From Bacteroidales bacterium (GTDB taxonomy: Bacteria; Bacteroidota; Bacteroidia; Bacteroidales; UBA932): a stretch of 32,097 nt of DNA. The stretch is from contig JAFZBQ010000020.1 of the NCBI GenBank assembly GCA_017561665.1, positions 1 through 32,097 on the forward strand, written 5' to 3'. The position numbers were made by a program, and so were the translations under genes. The notes under the pieces are model-generated. The model did no database searches. It saw only the letters and a list, made by a program, of their open reading frames with translations, and was not told the DNA's origin. Positions within the stretch are counted from its first letter, which is position 1. Every line of letters begins with the position of its first letter. Positions 16,718 to 24,531 of this stretch are shown one piece after another.

Positions 16718-16814
16718 GACGCTGGTACCCAGCAAAATGCAAAAAGATACCCCATACGTTAAACAGGGGGTGTCTTCGTGTAAATTACTGAGGAATAGGT
16801 GTTTACCCTACACG
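16706..16814 (-). repeat. 109-bp inverted-repeat element, copy B
   Basis: Read on the minus strand, it starts CGTGTAGGGTAA and ends TTTGCCTCCACG. The ends match copy A at 11 of 12 and 12 of 12 bases. GACACCCC and GGGGT of the central hairpin fall at the same offsets as in copy A, with no gap anywhere in 109 positions; 62 positions match by hand count. The intergenic stretch beyond it, towards the dehydrogenase gene, holds a further imperfect hairpin (16814-16833) but no T-tract, and nothing else that I recognise. Confidence 0.7.
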
Positions 16815-16876
16815 TGGTTCTTGGCGAACCCACGACGACCTGCGGTAGAGGGGCTTTCAGAATATGTGAGATAATC

Positions 16877-17605
16877 CTAATCGAACGCCAGCGAGGTATA
16901 TCGCCTCAGGTAGAACTGGTCAATGGTGCCGGTGCCTTTGCGGGTCACAAGGAACCGTACAATCTCGGCGACCTCCTCCGGCTGCAGCAGCTCCTCCGCC
17001 TTGATGTCGGGCCGCATCTTGCGGACCATATCGGTGGCCACGCCGCCGGGCGAAATCAGATGCACGCGGATGCCGAACGGCTGCACCTCCTTTGCCAGCA
17101 CCTTGGTGAAGCCGGTGAGGGCGTGTTTGCTGGAGGAATAAACCGACTGGTTGATATAGCCCTTGAATCCCACCACAGAAGCGATGTTGATGATGATGGG
17201 CTTTGCCGACTGCTCCAGATAGGGCAGGGCCTCCCGGCAAATGAAGAACGGCGCCTTGGCATTGACGGCGAAGATGGCGTCCCACTGCGCGGGCGACACT
17301 TCGGCAAAACTGCCCAGCTGCGCCAGCCCGGCGCAATTGACCAGCAGGTCCAGTCCGCCGAAGGCAGACACCGTCTCTGAAACTATATACGAATATGAAT
17401 CCACCGAAGAGAGGTCGGCCACGACTGGCTTGACGCGGACGGCAAACTCCGAAGCGATTTCATCGGAAACACGCTTCAGATCCTCTTCCGAGCGAGCCAC
17501 CAGCGCCAGGTTGTAGCCGACGCCGGCCAGTTCACGGGCAATCGCCAGGCCGATGCCGCGGGAGGCGCCGGTCACCAGCGCCGTCATCTTGGATGCATCT
17601 GCCAT
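16877..17605 (-). CDS. Short-chain dehydrogenase/reductase, 3-oxoacyl reductase-like
   Basis: This 242-residue cytoplasmic oxidoreductase has a Rossmann fold. The cofactor motif TGASRGIG is at 12-19, NCAG at 90-93, the active-site Asn115, Ser143 and the catalytic Tyr156/Lys160 (YSSSK). The length is that of the classical SDR family. It resembles the 3-oxoacyl-ACP reductase-like group, but substrate specificity cannot be set from sequence. The gene starts 3 bases after the stop of the peroxiredoxin gene, so both belong to one transcript. An alternative start at Met7 would also leave the fold intact. Confidence 0.88.
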   Translation of the reverse strand: MADASKMTALVTGASRGIGLAIARELAGVGYNLALVARSEEDLKRVSDEIASEFAVRVKPVVADLSSVDSYSYIVSETVSAFGGLDLLVNCAGLAQLGSFAEVSPAQWDAIFAVNAKAPFFICREALPYLEQSAKPIIINIASVVGFKGYINQSVYSSSKHALTGFTKVLAKEVQPFGIRVHLISPGGVATDMVRKMRPDIKAEELLQPEEVAEIVRFLVTRKGTGTIDQFYLRRYTSLAFD

Positions 17606-17608
17606 AAG

Positions 17609-18064
17609 CTAACCCTCCAGGATCTGGCCGGCGGCATTCTTTGTGTCGACCTTTTCTATGATGCGCTCCAGTATGCCGTCCTCAGAAAAGATAAAGGTGC
17701 GGCGCAGAGTGCCCATTGTGCTCTTGCCGTACATCTTTTTCTCTCCCCACGCTCCGAAATCCTGCAGCATCTGCATCGATGTGTCGGCCAGCAGGCGGAA
17801 CGGCAGCTCGTATTTGGCGCGGAAGCCGGTGTGGCTCTTGGCGCTGTCCTTGCTGACACCCACCACGTTATATCCGGCGGCGGTCAGCGCGGCGTAATTG
17901 TCGCGGAAACTGCAAGCCTCGGCAGTGCAGCCGGAAGTGTTGTCCTTGGGGTAGAAATAGATGATGGTCTTGCGTCCCTTGCCGATGAAGTCGGCGCTGC
18001 TGACCATATTCCCGTCCTGGTCCATGACCTCAAAGGCGGGCATTTTGTCACCGATCTTTAGCAT
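17609..18064 (-). CDS. bcp: Thiol peroxidase of the Bcp/PrxQ type
   Basis: This 151-residue peroxiredoxin reduces hydrogen peroxide and organic hydroperoxides, using thioredoxin as reductant. The sequence YFYPKDNTSGCTAEACSF places the peroxidatic cysteine at 46 and the likely resolving cysteine at 51, the spacing typical of the Bcp/PrxQ subgroup. Phe/Trp residues and the GTLRRTFIF strand near the end agree. It has no signal peptide and so acts in the cytoplasm. A minus-strand TATCTTTG (18098-18091) lies 26 bases before the ATG. It is the first gene of a two-gene unit with the short-chain dehydrogenase. Confidence 0.92.
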   Translation of the reverse strand: MLKIGDKMPAFEVMDQDGNMVSSADFIGKGRKTIIYFYPKDNTSGCTAEACSFRDNYAALTAAGYNVVGVSKDSAKSHTGFRAKYELPFRLLADTSMQMLQDFGAWGEKKMYGKSTMGTLRRTFIFSEDGILERIIEKVDTKNAAGQILEG

Positions 18065-18090
18065 ATAAACAGTCTTTTTTCAGTTTGAAT

Positions 18091-18098
18091 CAAAGATA
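18091..18098 (-). promoter_or_regulatory. -7 box for the peroxiredoxin gene
   Basis: TATCTTTG on the minus strand, in the A/T-rich divergent region between the peroxiredoxin and the GH2 gene. A TTTG (18125-18122) lies upstream at a somewhat long 23-base spacing. Confidence 0.4.
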
Positions 18099-18112
18099 AC
18101 AAAAATTATAAT

Positions 18113-18120
18113 TAACTTTG
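18113..18120 (+). promoter_or_regulatory. -7 box for the glycan-processing operon
   Basis: TAACTTTG matches the consensus and lies 32 bases before the ATG at 18153. It is the only good promoter seen ahead of the four genes that run to 24466. The nearest upstream TTTG is at 18084-18087, a long spacing. Confidence 0.5.
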
Positions 18121-18152
18121 ACAAATAAGTCAATCGAATAACTTAACTGTAA

Positions 18153-20927
18153 ATGACCTCTATGGCATCTTTCAGATACATCACTGCATTGACATTGGCG
18201 GCGCTGCTGGCGGCCATATCATTGCAGGCAAAGACCGATTCAAAACCGCTGACAAGCGCGGCTTCCAGCTCCCTGAGCCGGACGGCGCCGCAGGAGCGCT
18301 CCTACACCCACATCCTCAAGTCAGCGAAGGAGCACGGCGGCGACTATGTCTGGAAGATGTGCAAAGACAAGGAGGTGGTCGACGGCCCCGAGCAGATCTC
18401 CAGCCCCGGCTACGACGATTCCGGCTGGATGGAGGCGATAGTCCCCGGCACCGTGCTGCACTCGCTTGTAGAGAACGGCGTCTATCCCGACCCGTACTAT
18501 GCCGACAACAACGAGATAGAGAAGGGGCTGATTCCCGACCTGGCAAAGGCGGGCCGTGACGAATATACATACTGGTTCCGCACCAAACTGGAATTTCCCT
18601 ACGATGCCGACCCCGGCCGCCGCATCTGGATGCAGTTCGACGGCATCAACTACCACGCCGAGGTGTGGCTCAACGGTAAAATGCTCACCACCTGGACGGG
18701 AATGTTCTGGGAGGAGAGGGTAGAGATAAGCGAGTTCATCCACCTCAAGGGAGAGAACGTACTGGCCATCAGGGTGCTGCCGATTGACAGCCCCGGTACG
18801 CTGGCGGCCCGCAGTTGGGGTGCCGGAAAGGAGTTCCACAACGGCGGCGACGGCTGGATTGGCCGTAACGTTACTATGCTGATGAGCGCTGGCTGGGACT
18901 TTACTTTCTGCGACGGCGTGCGCGACCGCAATACCGGCATCTGGAAGGATATCAAGATATACCAGTGCCGCGAGGCATCCGTATTCAACCCGTTCGTCCG
19001 TTCTGAACTCAGTCATCCCGGCTACGACGAGGCCCGCGAAACCATCTCCGTGGAGGTGCTCAACAACACCATGGGCAGCCTGGATCTTGACGTGGAGGCG
19101 GAAATCGAGGGCACGGGCATCGTGGTCTCGAAGCCTGTCAAGCTGCTCCGTTGCGAAAAACGCGAGGTGGTGTTCACACCGGAGGAGTTCCCGCAGCTTG
19201 TCATCAAGAATCCCAAGCTCTGGTGGCCGGTGAACAAGGGCCCCCAGAACCTCTATAACCTCAAGGTGCGCGCCGTGATTCGCGGAACCACCGTCGACCA
19301 GGCGGCCATCAGATTCGGCATCCGCGAGGTCCGCGCCGACCGCAACACCCCCGACAAATCCAAGATATTCTATGCGAACGGCCGCAGGATATTCATCCAG
19401 GGGACCAACTGGATTCCAGAGGCTATGTGCCGTGCCGACGACGCCCGCATTTACGCACAACTGCGTTACACTGCCCAGAGCGGCGTCAATATGCTGCGAC
19501 TGTGGGGCGGCGGCATCACCGAGAGCGACTATTTCTACTCGCTCTGCGACGAACTCGGCATCCTTGTCTGGGAGGAATTCTGGATGACTGGCGACACCAA
19601 GCACCCCGTGGACCAGGGCGTCTATCTGAAGAACGTGGCCTCGGCCGTGCGCCGCACCCGTACACATCCGTGCCTGGCATTCTACGTATGCTCCAACGAA
19701 TCGACCTATACACAGGGCGTACCTGAACTCATACAGATGCTGGACGGCACGCTGCCCTACCAGATGCAGAGCGAATGCGACGGCGTGCACGACGGCAGCC
19801 CCTACAAGACGGTGAACCCGATGAGCTACTACGAGAACACCGCCTCCGAGCGCGGCAGCCGTGTGGACGGCTTCAACCCCGAATACGGCGCCCCCTGCCT
19901 CCCTACGGCCGAATGCATCAAGGAGATGATGCCCGAGAAGGACTGGTGGCCCATCGGCGGTCCGGTGTGGAATTATATGGAGGGCAACGGCTTCTACAAG
20001 ATGACCACCCTCTACAAGGATATGACCGACCAGTTTGGCGAGTCGAATAATATTGATGAATATGCAGAGCGTGCCCAGTTTGTGGGGGCGATGATGTACA
20101 AGGGCATCAGCGATGCCTGGCGGTACAATATGCTGGACAGTGGCGACCGCTTCACCTCCGGCTACCTCTTCTGGTTCCACAACAGCCCCATACCGCAGAC
20201 CCCGAGCCGTATGTGGCACTGGAGCCTGGAGCCGACCGCAGCGCTCTACGCTATGGCCAACGCCGCCGAGCCGGTGCACCCGATATTCGACTACATAAAG
20301 AACACAGTTTCGGTGGCCAACGACCTTGCTGAGGCGCAGCCCGGCTGCAAAGTCACCGTTGAGGTGATTGACGTCCCCGGCAAGAAGGTCTGGAGCGGCT
20401 CGGCGACTGTGGATGTTCCTGCCGAAGGCACCGCCTGCGATGTTATCAAACTCGATTTCCCGGCCGACATTTACCCGGTACACTTCATCAAACTGAGACT
20501 GTATGACAAGACCGGCAAGCAGATCGGCAGCAGCTTCTATTGGCGCTCTACCAATGAATACAAGGGCGCCAACAGTGTCAGCGGCCCTTGCACCGGCGGC
20601 TTCCAGGCCATCAACAACCTGCCCGAGATAAAACTGCGCGCCAAGGTCAGCAGCGGTTATGATGCCGATGGCGAACATGTCACCAAGGTGGCGTTGAAAA
20701 ATCCCGCCAGGACGGTGGCGTTCTTCACCCGCCTGCAGTGGCTCGGCCCGGACGGCAAGAGCGTGCGCCCGTCGTTTTACAGCGACAACTTCTTCTGCCT
20801 GATGCCGGGCGAAAGCCGCACAATCGATATCAACAACCTGCCCAAAGACCTCCCGGCCGGCACTTACACTCTGGTTGTGGGAGGCTTCCGCCAGAAAGAA
20901 CAGCGATTCAAGGTTGAGGTTAAATGA
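18153..20927 (+). CDS. Glycoside hydrolase family 2 enzyme, exo-glucosaminidase/mannosidase-like
   Basis: This 924-residue exported protein has the GH2 layout: signal peptide (cleavage after about LQA), jelly-roll sugar-binding domain (about 60-260, with WMQFDGINYHAEVWLNG), immunoglobulin-like domain, TIM barrel (about 400-680) and C-terminal beta domains. The likely acid/base is Glu516 in CSNES and the likely nucleophile Glu577 in NPEYGAP. The FNPEYGAPCLPT context and the long C-terminus recall exo-beta-glucosaminidases of the CsxA type, and less closely beta-mannosidases. It removes a terminal beta-linked sugar; which one is uncertain. Its TGA overlaps the ATG of the next gene (ATGA), so the two are translationally coupled. 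Confidence 0.85.
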   Translation: MTSMASFRYITALTLAALLAAISLQAKTDSKPLTSAASSSLSRTAPQERSYTHILKSAKEHGGDYVWKMCKDKEVVDGPEQISSPGYDDSGWMEAIVPGTVLHSLVENGVYPDPYYADNNEIEKGLIPDLAKAGRDEYTYWFRTKLEFPYDADPGRRIWMQFDGINYHAEVWLNGKMLTTWTGMFWEERVEISEFIHLKGENVLAIRVLPIDSPGTLAARSWGAGKEFHNGGDGWIGRNVTMLMSAGWDFTFCDGVRDRNTGIWKDIKIYQCREASVFNPFVRSELSHPGYDEARETISVEVLNNTMGSLDLDVEAEIEGTGIVVSKPVKLLRCEKREVVFTPEEFPQLVIKNPKLWWPVNKGPQNLYNLKVRAVIRGTTVDQAAIRFGIREVRADRNTPDKSKIFYANGRRIFIQGTNWIPEAMCRADDARIYAQLRYTAQSGVNMLRLWGGGITESDYFYSLCDELGILVWEEFWMTGDTKHPVDQGVYLKNVASAVRRTRTHPCLAFYVCSNESTYTQGVPELIQMLDGTLPYQMQSECDGVHDGSPYKTVNPMSYYENTASERGSRVDGFNPEYGAPCLPTAECIKEMMPEKDWWPIGGPVWNYMEGNGFYKMTTLYKDMTDQFGESNNIDEYAERAQFVGAMMYKGISDAWRYNMLDSGDRFTSGYLFWFHNSPIPQTPSRMWHWSLEPTAALYAMANAAEPVHPIFDYIKNTVSVANDLAEAQPGCKVTVEVIDVPGKKVWSGSATVDVPAEGTACDVIKLDFPADIYPVHFIKLRLYDKTGKQIGSSFYWRSTNEYKGANSVSGPCTGGFQAINNLPEIKLRAKVSSGYDADGEHVTKVALKNPARTVAFFTRLQWLGPDGKSVRPSFYSDNFFCLMPGESRTIDINNLPKDLPAGTYTLVVGGFRQKEQRFKVEVK

Positions 20928-22204
20928 GAAGAACGGCCGTCATATTTGCCCTGACCCTCGCAATCCTAACTGCCTGCGAGAGTGACGCCACGCTGCTTAA
21001 AAGGGAAATCCGCGAGGATGTCCTCATAGATAAGGTCGACTCTCTGGCACGGGCGGTGGCCTCCACCGGCTTTAACGCCGGCAATGTTTACAAGGAGGTC
21101 TGGATCCGCGATTTCAACACCTTTATTGAGCTCTCCCTGGAGGTGATGCCAGAGGCTGAGGTGCGTGGCGCGCTGGATACATTCTTCGACTTCCAGGGCG
21201 AGGACGGCAACATCCCCGACGCCTTCGTGGAGGTGGCCGACACGGAGAATCTGGGCTACAAATACCGATTCTGCGAGGCGCGGCCCGGTCTGGCGGCCCA
21301 CAAGAACACCGTGGAGACCGACCAGGAGAGCTCGCTGGTTCAGGCGGTGGCGCAGTATGTAGATATCACTGGTAACGTGGCCTATCTGTCCACCGCGCTG
21401 CCGCATCTGGAAAAGGCCATGGAATTCCTGCGCCGCGACAAGTGGAACGACACCTACGGCCTGATTACCGGCGCCACAACTGCCGACTGGGGCGACGTGC
21501 AGCCGGAACACGGTTGGGGCGTGGAGATAGACGAAAATACCCATTACACCATTGATATTTACGACAACGCGATGTTCGCCTTGGCGCTGGGAGACCTGGC
21601 TCACCTGTGCCATCTGGCCAATGCCGACAGCAGTGCCGCCCGCTGGCAGGCGCTGCGCGATACCGTGGCCGGTAATGTCCGCCGCCATCTCTGGGACGCC
21701 TCCAGACAGAAATACATCCCGCATATCTACCTTAACGGCTCTCCCTTCCCAGAAGATTTCGATGAAGACGAAATCTGGTATCACGGCGGCACGGCCGTAG
21801 CGGCCCAGGCAAGGCTTCTGACTTCGGAGGAGCTGGCTGCGGTGAACGCCCGTATGGTGCAGAACGTGAAGGATGCGGGTGCGCAGAGCATCGGCCTGAC
21901 GCTCTATCCCTGCTATCCCGACGGCTTCTTTGCCAACCCGATGATGGGGGCTTGGCAATATCAGAACGGCGGCGACTGGACCTGGTTCGGTGGCCGTATG
22001 ATCCAGGCGCTCATAGACTATGGTATGATTCGTGAAGCGTATGAAGAATTGAAGCCGATGCTGCAGCGGGCGGTGGACGACGGCGGCTTTTACGAATGGT
22101 ACAAGATAGACGGGACACCGGTTGGCAGCGGTACCTACCGCGGCGCCGCCGGCGTGCTGTACAAGGCAAACCGAATGTTACGCGATTATTCTAACAATCT
22201 TTAA
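20924..22204 (+). CDS. Six-hairpin glycosidase-like lipoprotein
   Basis: This 426-residue lipoprotein has lipobox LTAC (Cys18) and then an (alpha/alpha)6 toroid of the six-hairpin glycosidase type. Supporting motifs are EVWIRDFNTF near 50, TDQESSLVQAV near 136, ATTADWGDVQPE near 186 and GGDWTWFGG near 346. The acidic residues in these motifs are candidates for catalysis. The fold is shared by amylo-alpha-1,6-glucosidase, GH15, GH37 and GH63 enzymes, and I cannot choose between them. The protein is tethered in the periplasm or on the outer surface. It overlaps the GH2 gene by 4 bases and is followed after 12 bases by the oxidoreductase gene. Confidence 0.7.
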   Translation: MRRTAVIFALTLAILTACESDATLLKREIREDVLIDKVDSLARAVASTGFNAGNVYKEVWIRDFNTFIELSLEVMPEAEVRGALDTFFDFQGEDGNIPDAFVEVADTENLGYKYRFCEARPGLAAHKNTVETDQESSLVQAVAQYVDITGNVAYLSTALPHLEKAMEFLRRDKWNDTYGLITGATTADWGDVQPEHGWGVEIDENTHYTIDIYDNAMFALALGDLAHLCHLANADSSAARWQALRDTVAGNVRRHLWDASRQKYIPHIYLNGSPFPEDFDEDEIWYHGGTAVAAQARLLTSEELAAVNARMVQNVKDAGAQSIGLTLYPCYPDGFFANPMMGAWQYQNGGDWTWFGGRMIQALIDYGMIREAYEELKPMLQRAVDDGGFYEWYKIDGTPVGSGTYRGAAGVLYKANRMLRDYSNNL

Positions 22205-22216
22205 ATACACGTCAGT

Positions 22217-23674
22217 ATGACCAACATCTCAAGACGCAAATTCATCCAGGTCGGCGCAGTAAGTGCAGCCGGCGCTATCGCGGCCACCAGCGGCCTATCC
22301 GCAATGGAAGCCATGGACCCGCGCAAAAAGAAAAAATCGGCAAACCAGCCCGCTCCCAAGCCCGAAAAGGTGCGTATGGCAGCTGTCGGCATCGCCAACC
22401 GCGGCCGTCAGATTATCCAGGAGTTCGATGCCACCGGACTGTGCGAGTTCGTGGCCCTGTGCGACGTCGATCCCAAGAGCAAGGAGAGCCAGCAGACCAT
22501 CGCCGAGCATCCCAACGCCAAGGTCTTCACCGACTTCCGCAAGTTGTTCGATGAGTACGGCAGCCAGTTCGACGCCGTCTGCATCGCCATTCCCGACTTC
22601 TCCCACTTCCCCGTGACAATGCTCGCGCTCAATCAGGGCAAGCACGTCTACGTAGAGAAACCAATGGCCCGCACGTTCTACGAGTGCCAGCTGATGATGG
22701 ACAGCGCCCGCCGCCATCCCAACCTGGTTACACAGGTCGGCAACCAGGGCCACTCCGAGGCCAACTACTGGCAGTTCAAGACCTGGGTAGAGGCCGGCAT
22801 CATCAAGGATGTATACCGCATCGACGCCTTCTTCAACGCATGGCGCCGCTGGTATCCGTACGATCCCAACATCGACCATTATCCCGAGGCAATGCCCGTT
22901 CCCGACGGCATGGAATGGAACATCTGGAACACCACCGCACAGTTCCACGACTACAACGACAAGTATCATCCCGGCAACTGGCGCGGCTGGTACGACTTTG
23001 GCCTGGGCGCCCTCGGCGACTGGGGAGCCCACATCATCGACACCTGCCACGAGTTCCTGCAGCTTGGTCTGCCGTATGAGATTGATCCGCTCAAGATAAC
23101 CGACTACAACGACTACTTCTTCCCCAAAGAGACCACCCTCCGCTTCAAGTTCCCGTCCCGCGGCGATATGCCGCCGGTTGACCTTACCTGGTACGACGGC
23201 GAGACCAATTACCCGCCCATCCCGGAAGGCTACGGCAAGCGCGATGTGAACCAGGACGACGTCCCGGCTTCGGGCCAGAACGTTCCCGGCCAGGATTTGT
23301 CGCTGAGCCCCGGCAAGGTGATTTACTCCAAGGACCTCACATTCCGCGGCGGCACCCATGGCGCAACACTGCAGATCATACCTCCCGAAGTGGCAAAAGC
23401 CATGGAAGGCAAACTCCCCGAAGTGCCTCCGACACCCTCCAACCACTACGCCAACTTCCTCAAGGCTTGCAAGGGAGAAGAGAAGACCCGCAGCCCGTTC
23501 GAGGTATTCGGCCCTATGTGCCAGACCTTCTGCCTGGGTATCATCGCCATCCGCACCCAGCGCAAGATAACCTTCGACAGGGTTACCAACACCATCCTGG
23601 GCGATCCGTTTGCAAACAGTCTGCTCACCGACCGTCCTCCGCGCAAGGGTTGGGAAGAGTACTATAAAATGTAA
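22217..23674 (+). CDS. Tat-exported Gfo/Idh/MocA oxidoreductase
   Basis: This 485-residue NAD(P)-dependent sugar oxidoreductase has a twin-arginine signal (ISRRKFIQVG, residues 4-13), so it is exported folded with bound cofactor, as known for Zymomonas glucose-fructose oxidoreductase. The Rossmann part starts near 54 (AAVGIANRGRQ). The conserved EKP motif holds Lys148, and GDWGAHIID holds His272, a typical active-site residue. A proline-rich linker separates signal and domain. Exported relatives oxidise the C3 hydroxyl of glycosides, and some were described as GH109 glycosidases. Placement before a DUF1080 gene favours a 3-keto-glycoside role; substrate is inferred. Confidence 0.87.
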   Translation: MTNISRRKFIQVGAVSAAGAIAATSGLSAMEAMDPRKKKKSANQPAPKPEKVRMAAVGIANRGRQIIQEFDATGLCEFVALCDVDPKSKESQQTIAEHPNAKVFTDFRKLFDEYGSQFDAVCIAIPDFSHFPVTMLALNQGKHVYVEKPMARTFYECQLMMDSARRHPNLVTQVGNQGHSEANYWQFKTWVEAGIIKDVYRIDAFFNAWRRWYPYDPNIDHYPEAMPVPDGMEWNIWNTTAQFHDYNDKYHPGNWRGWYDFGLGALGDWGAHIIDTCHEFLQLGLPYEIDPLKITDYNDYFFPKETTLRFKFPSRGDMPPVDLTWYDGETNYPPIPEGYGKRDVNQDDVPASGQNVPGQDLSLSPGKVIYSKDLTFRGGTHGATLQIIPPEVAKAMEGKLPEVPPTPSNHYANFLKACKGEEKTRSPFEVFGPMCQTFCLGIIAIRTQRKITFDRVTNTILGDPFANSLLTDRPPRKGWEEYYKM

Positions 23675-23680
23675 GGAAAT

Positions 23681-24466
23681 ATGAAAAGACTGATACTGAT
23701 CGTCGCCGCCACGGCGATGATGGCTTCTTCTTGCGGCCAAAAGGCCAAAACCGACCCCGTGGCCGACGCCTTGGCGATAGAAACCGCCGCCGACAATACC
23801 CTTTCGGCAGCCGAAGAGGCCGCCGGATGGCAGCTGTTGTTCGACGGCAAGACCACCGAGGGGTGGCAGAGCGCCAAGCCCGTCAATATGGGTAAGTTTC
23901 CTGAAGGAGGATGGGGCATCACCGACGACGGCCTGCTGTATGTATTTGCCGGTGACGGCGCCGAGAGTGCAAACGGCGGCGACATCATCACCACCCGCAA
24001 ATACCGCAACTTCATCCTCAAGGTCGATTTCAAGATGACCGAGGGTGCCAACAGCGGCATCAAGTACTTTGTGGATCCGTTCCTGAACACAGGTGCCGGT
24101 AGCGCCATCGGCTGCGAGTTCCAGATTCTGGACGACGACAATCATCCCGACGCCAAGCTGGGCGTGAACGGCAACCGCACTTTGGCCTCTTTGTACGACC
24201 TGATTCCCTCAAAGCACGTTCCTCTTGCCGACAAGTTCGGTTGGCACACCGCAATGGTTGTGGTAAACGGCAATCACGTAGAGCATTGGCTGGACGGCGA
24301 AAAGGTTGTGGAATATGAGCGCAACAACCAGATGTGGGATGCATTTGTAGACTACAGCAAATATCGCGACTGGCCCGACTTCGGCAACTACGAAGAGGGT
24401 TACATCCTGCTGCAGGACCACGGTCATCAGGTGTTCTTCAAGAATATCAAGATCAAGGAGCTGTAG
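23681..24466 (+). CDS. DUF1080 (3-keto-disaccharide hydrolase type) lipoprotein
   Basis: This 261-residue lipoprotein has lipobox ASSC (Cys18). The domain opens with [13 protein letters not shown] (about 48-60), the hallmark of DUF1080/3-keto-disaccharide hydrolase, a concanavalin-like beta-sandwich. Further signs are [34 protein letters not shown] and the C-terminal [18 protein letters not shown]. Members of this family act on glycosides already oxidised at C3, by hydrolysis or elimination. Following the Gfo/Idh/MocA gene by 6 bases, it probably cleaves that enzyme's product in the same compartment. It ends the operon, just ahead of a strong hairpin. Confidence 0.88.
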   Translation: MKRLILIVAATAMMASSCGQKAKTDPVADALAIETAADNTLSAAEEAAGWQLLFDGKTTEGWQSAKPVNMGKFPEGGWGITDDGLLYVFAGDGAESANGGDIITTRKYRNFILKVDFKMTEGANSGIKYFVDPFLNTGAGSAIGCEFQILDDDNHPDAKLGVNGNRTLASLYDLIPSKHVPLADKFGWHTAMVVVNGNHVEHWLDGEKVVEYERNNQMWDAFVDYSKYRDWPDFGNYEEGYILLQDHGHQVFFKNIKIKEL

Positions 24467-24480
24467 AGAAAACAGGACAC

Positions 24481-24516
24481 AAAAAATGGACGACCGTCAA
24501 AGGCCGTCCATTTTTT
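24481..24516. terminator. Bidirectional hairpin terminator
   Basis: A perfect 12-bp stem (AAAAAATGGACG with CGTCCATTTTTT) encloses a 12-base loop. It lies between convergent genes and ends in T-tracts on both strands, so it should stop transcription from both sides. Confidence 0.85.
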
Positions 24517-24531
24517 ATTTGAATGATTGTA

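Noticed and set aside
18321-20678. Long minus-strand open frame of 785 codons opposite the GH2 gene
   Set aside because: It is a shadow of a G+C-rich coding strand. It has no recognisable domain, no promoter, and the plus strand encodes a clear enzyme.
22295-24145. Minus-strand open frame of 616 codons across the oxidoreductase and DUF1080 genes
   Set aside because: It spans two well-supported genes and their intergenic gap on the other strand and has no family features.
24481-24516. Possible small RNA hairpin
   Set aside because: Perfect stem with T-tracts between convergent genes is fully explained as a bidirectional terminator.
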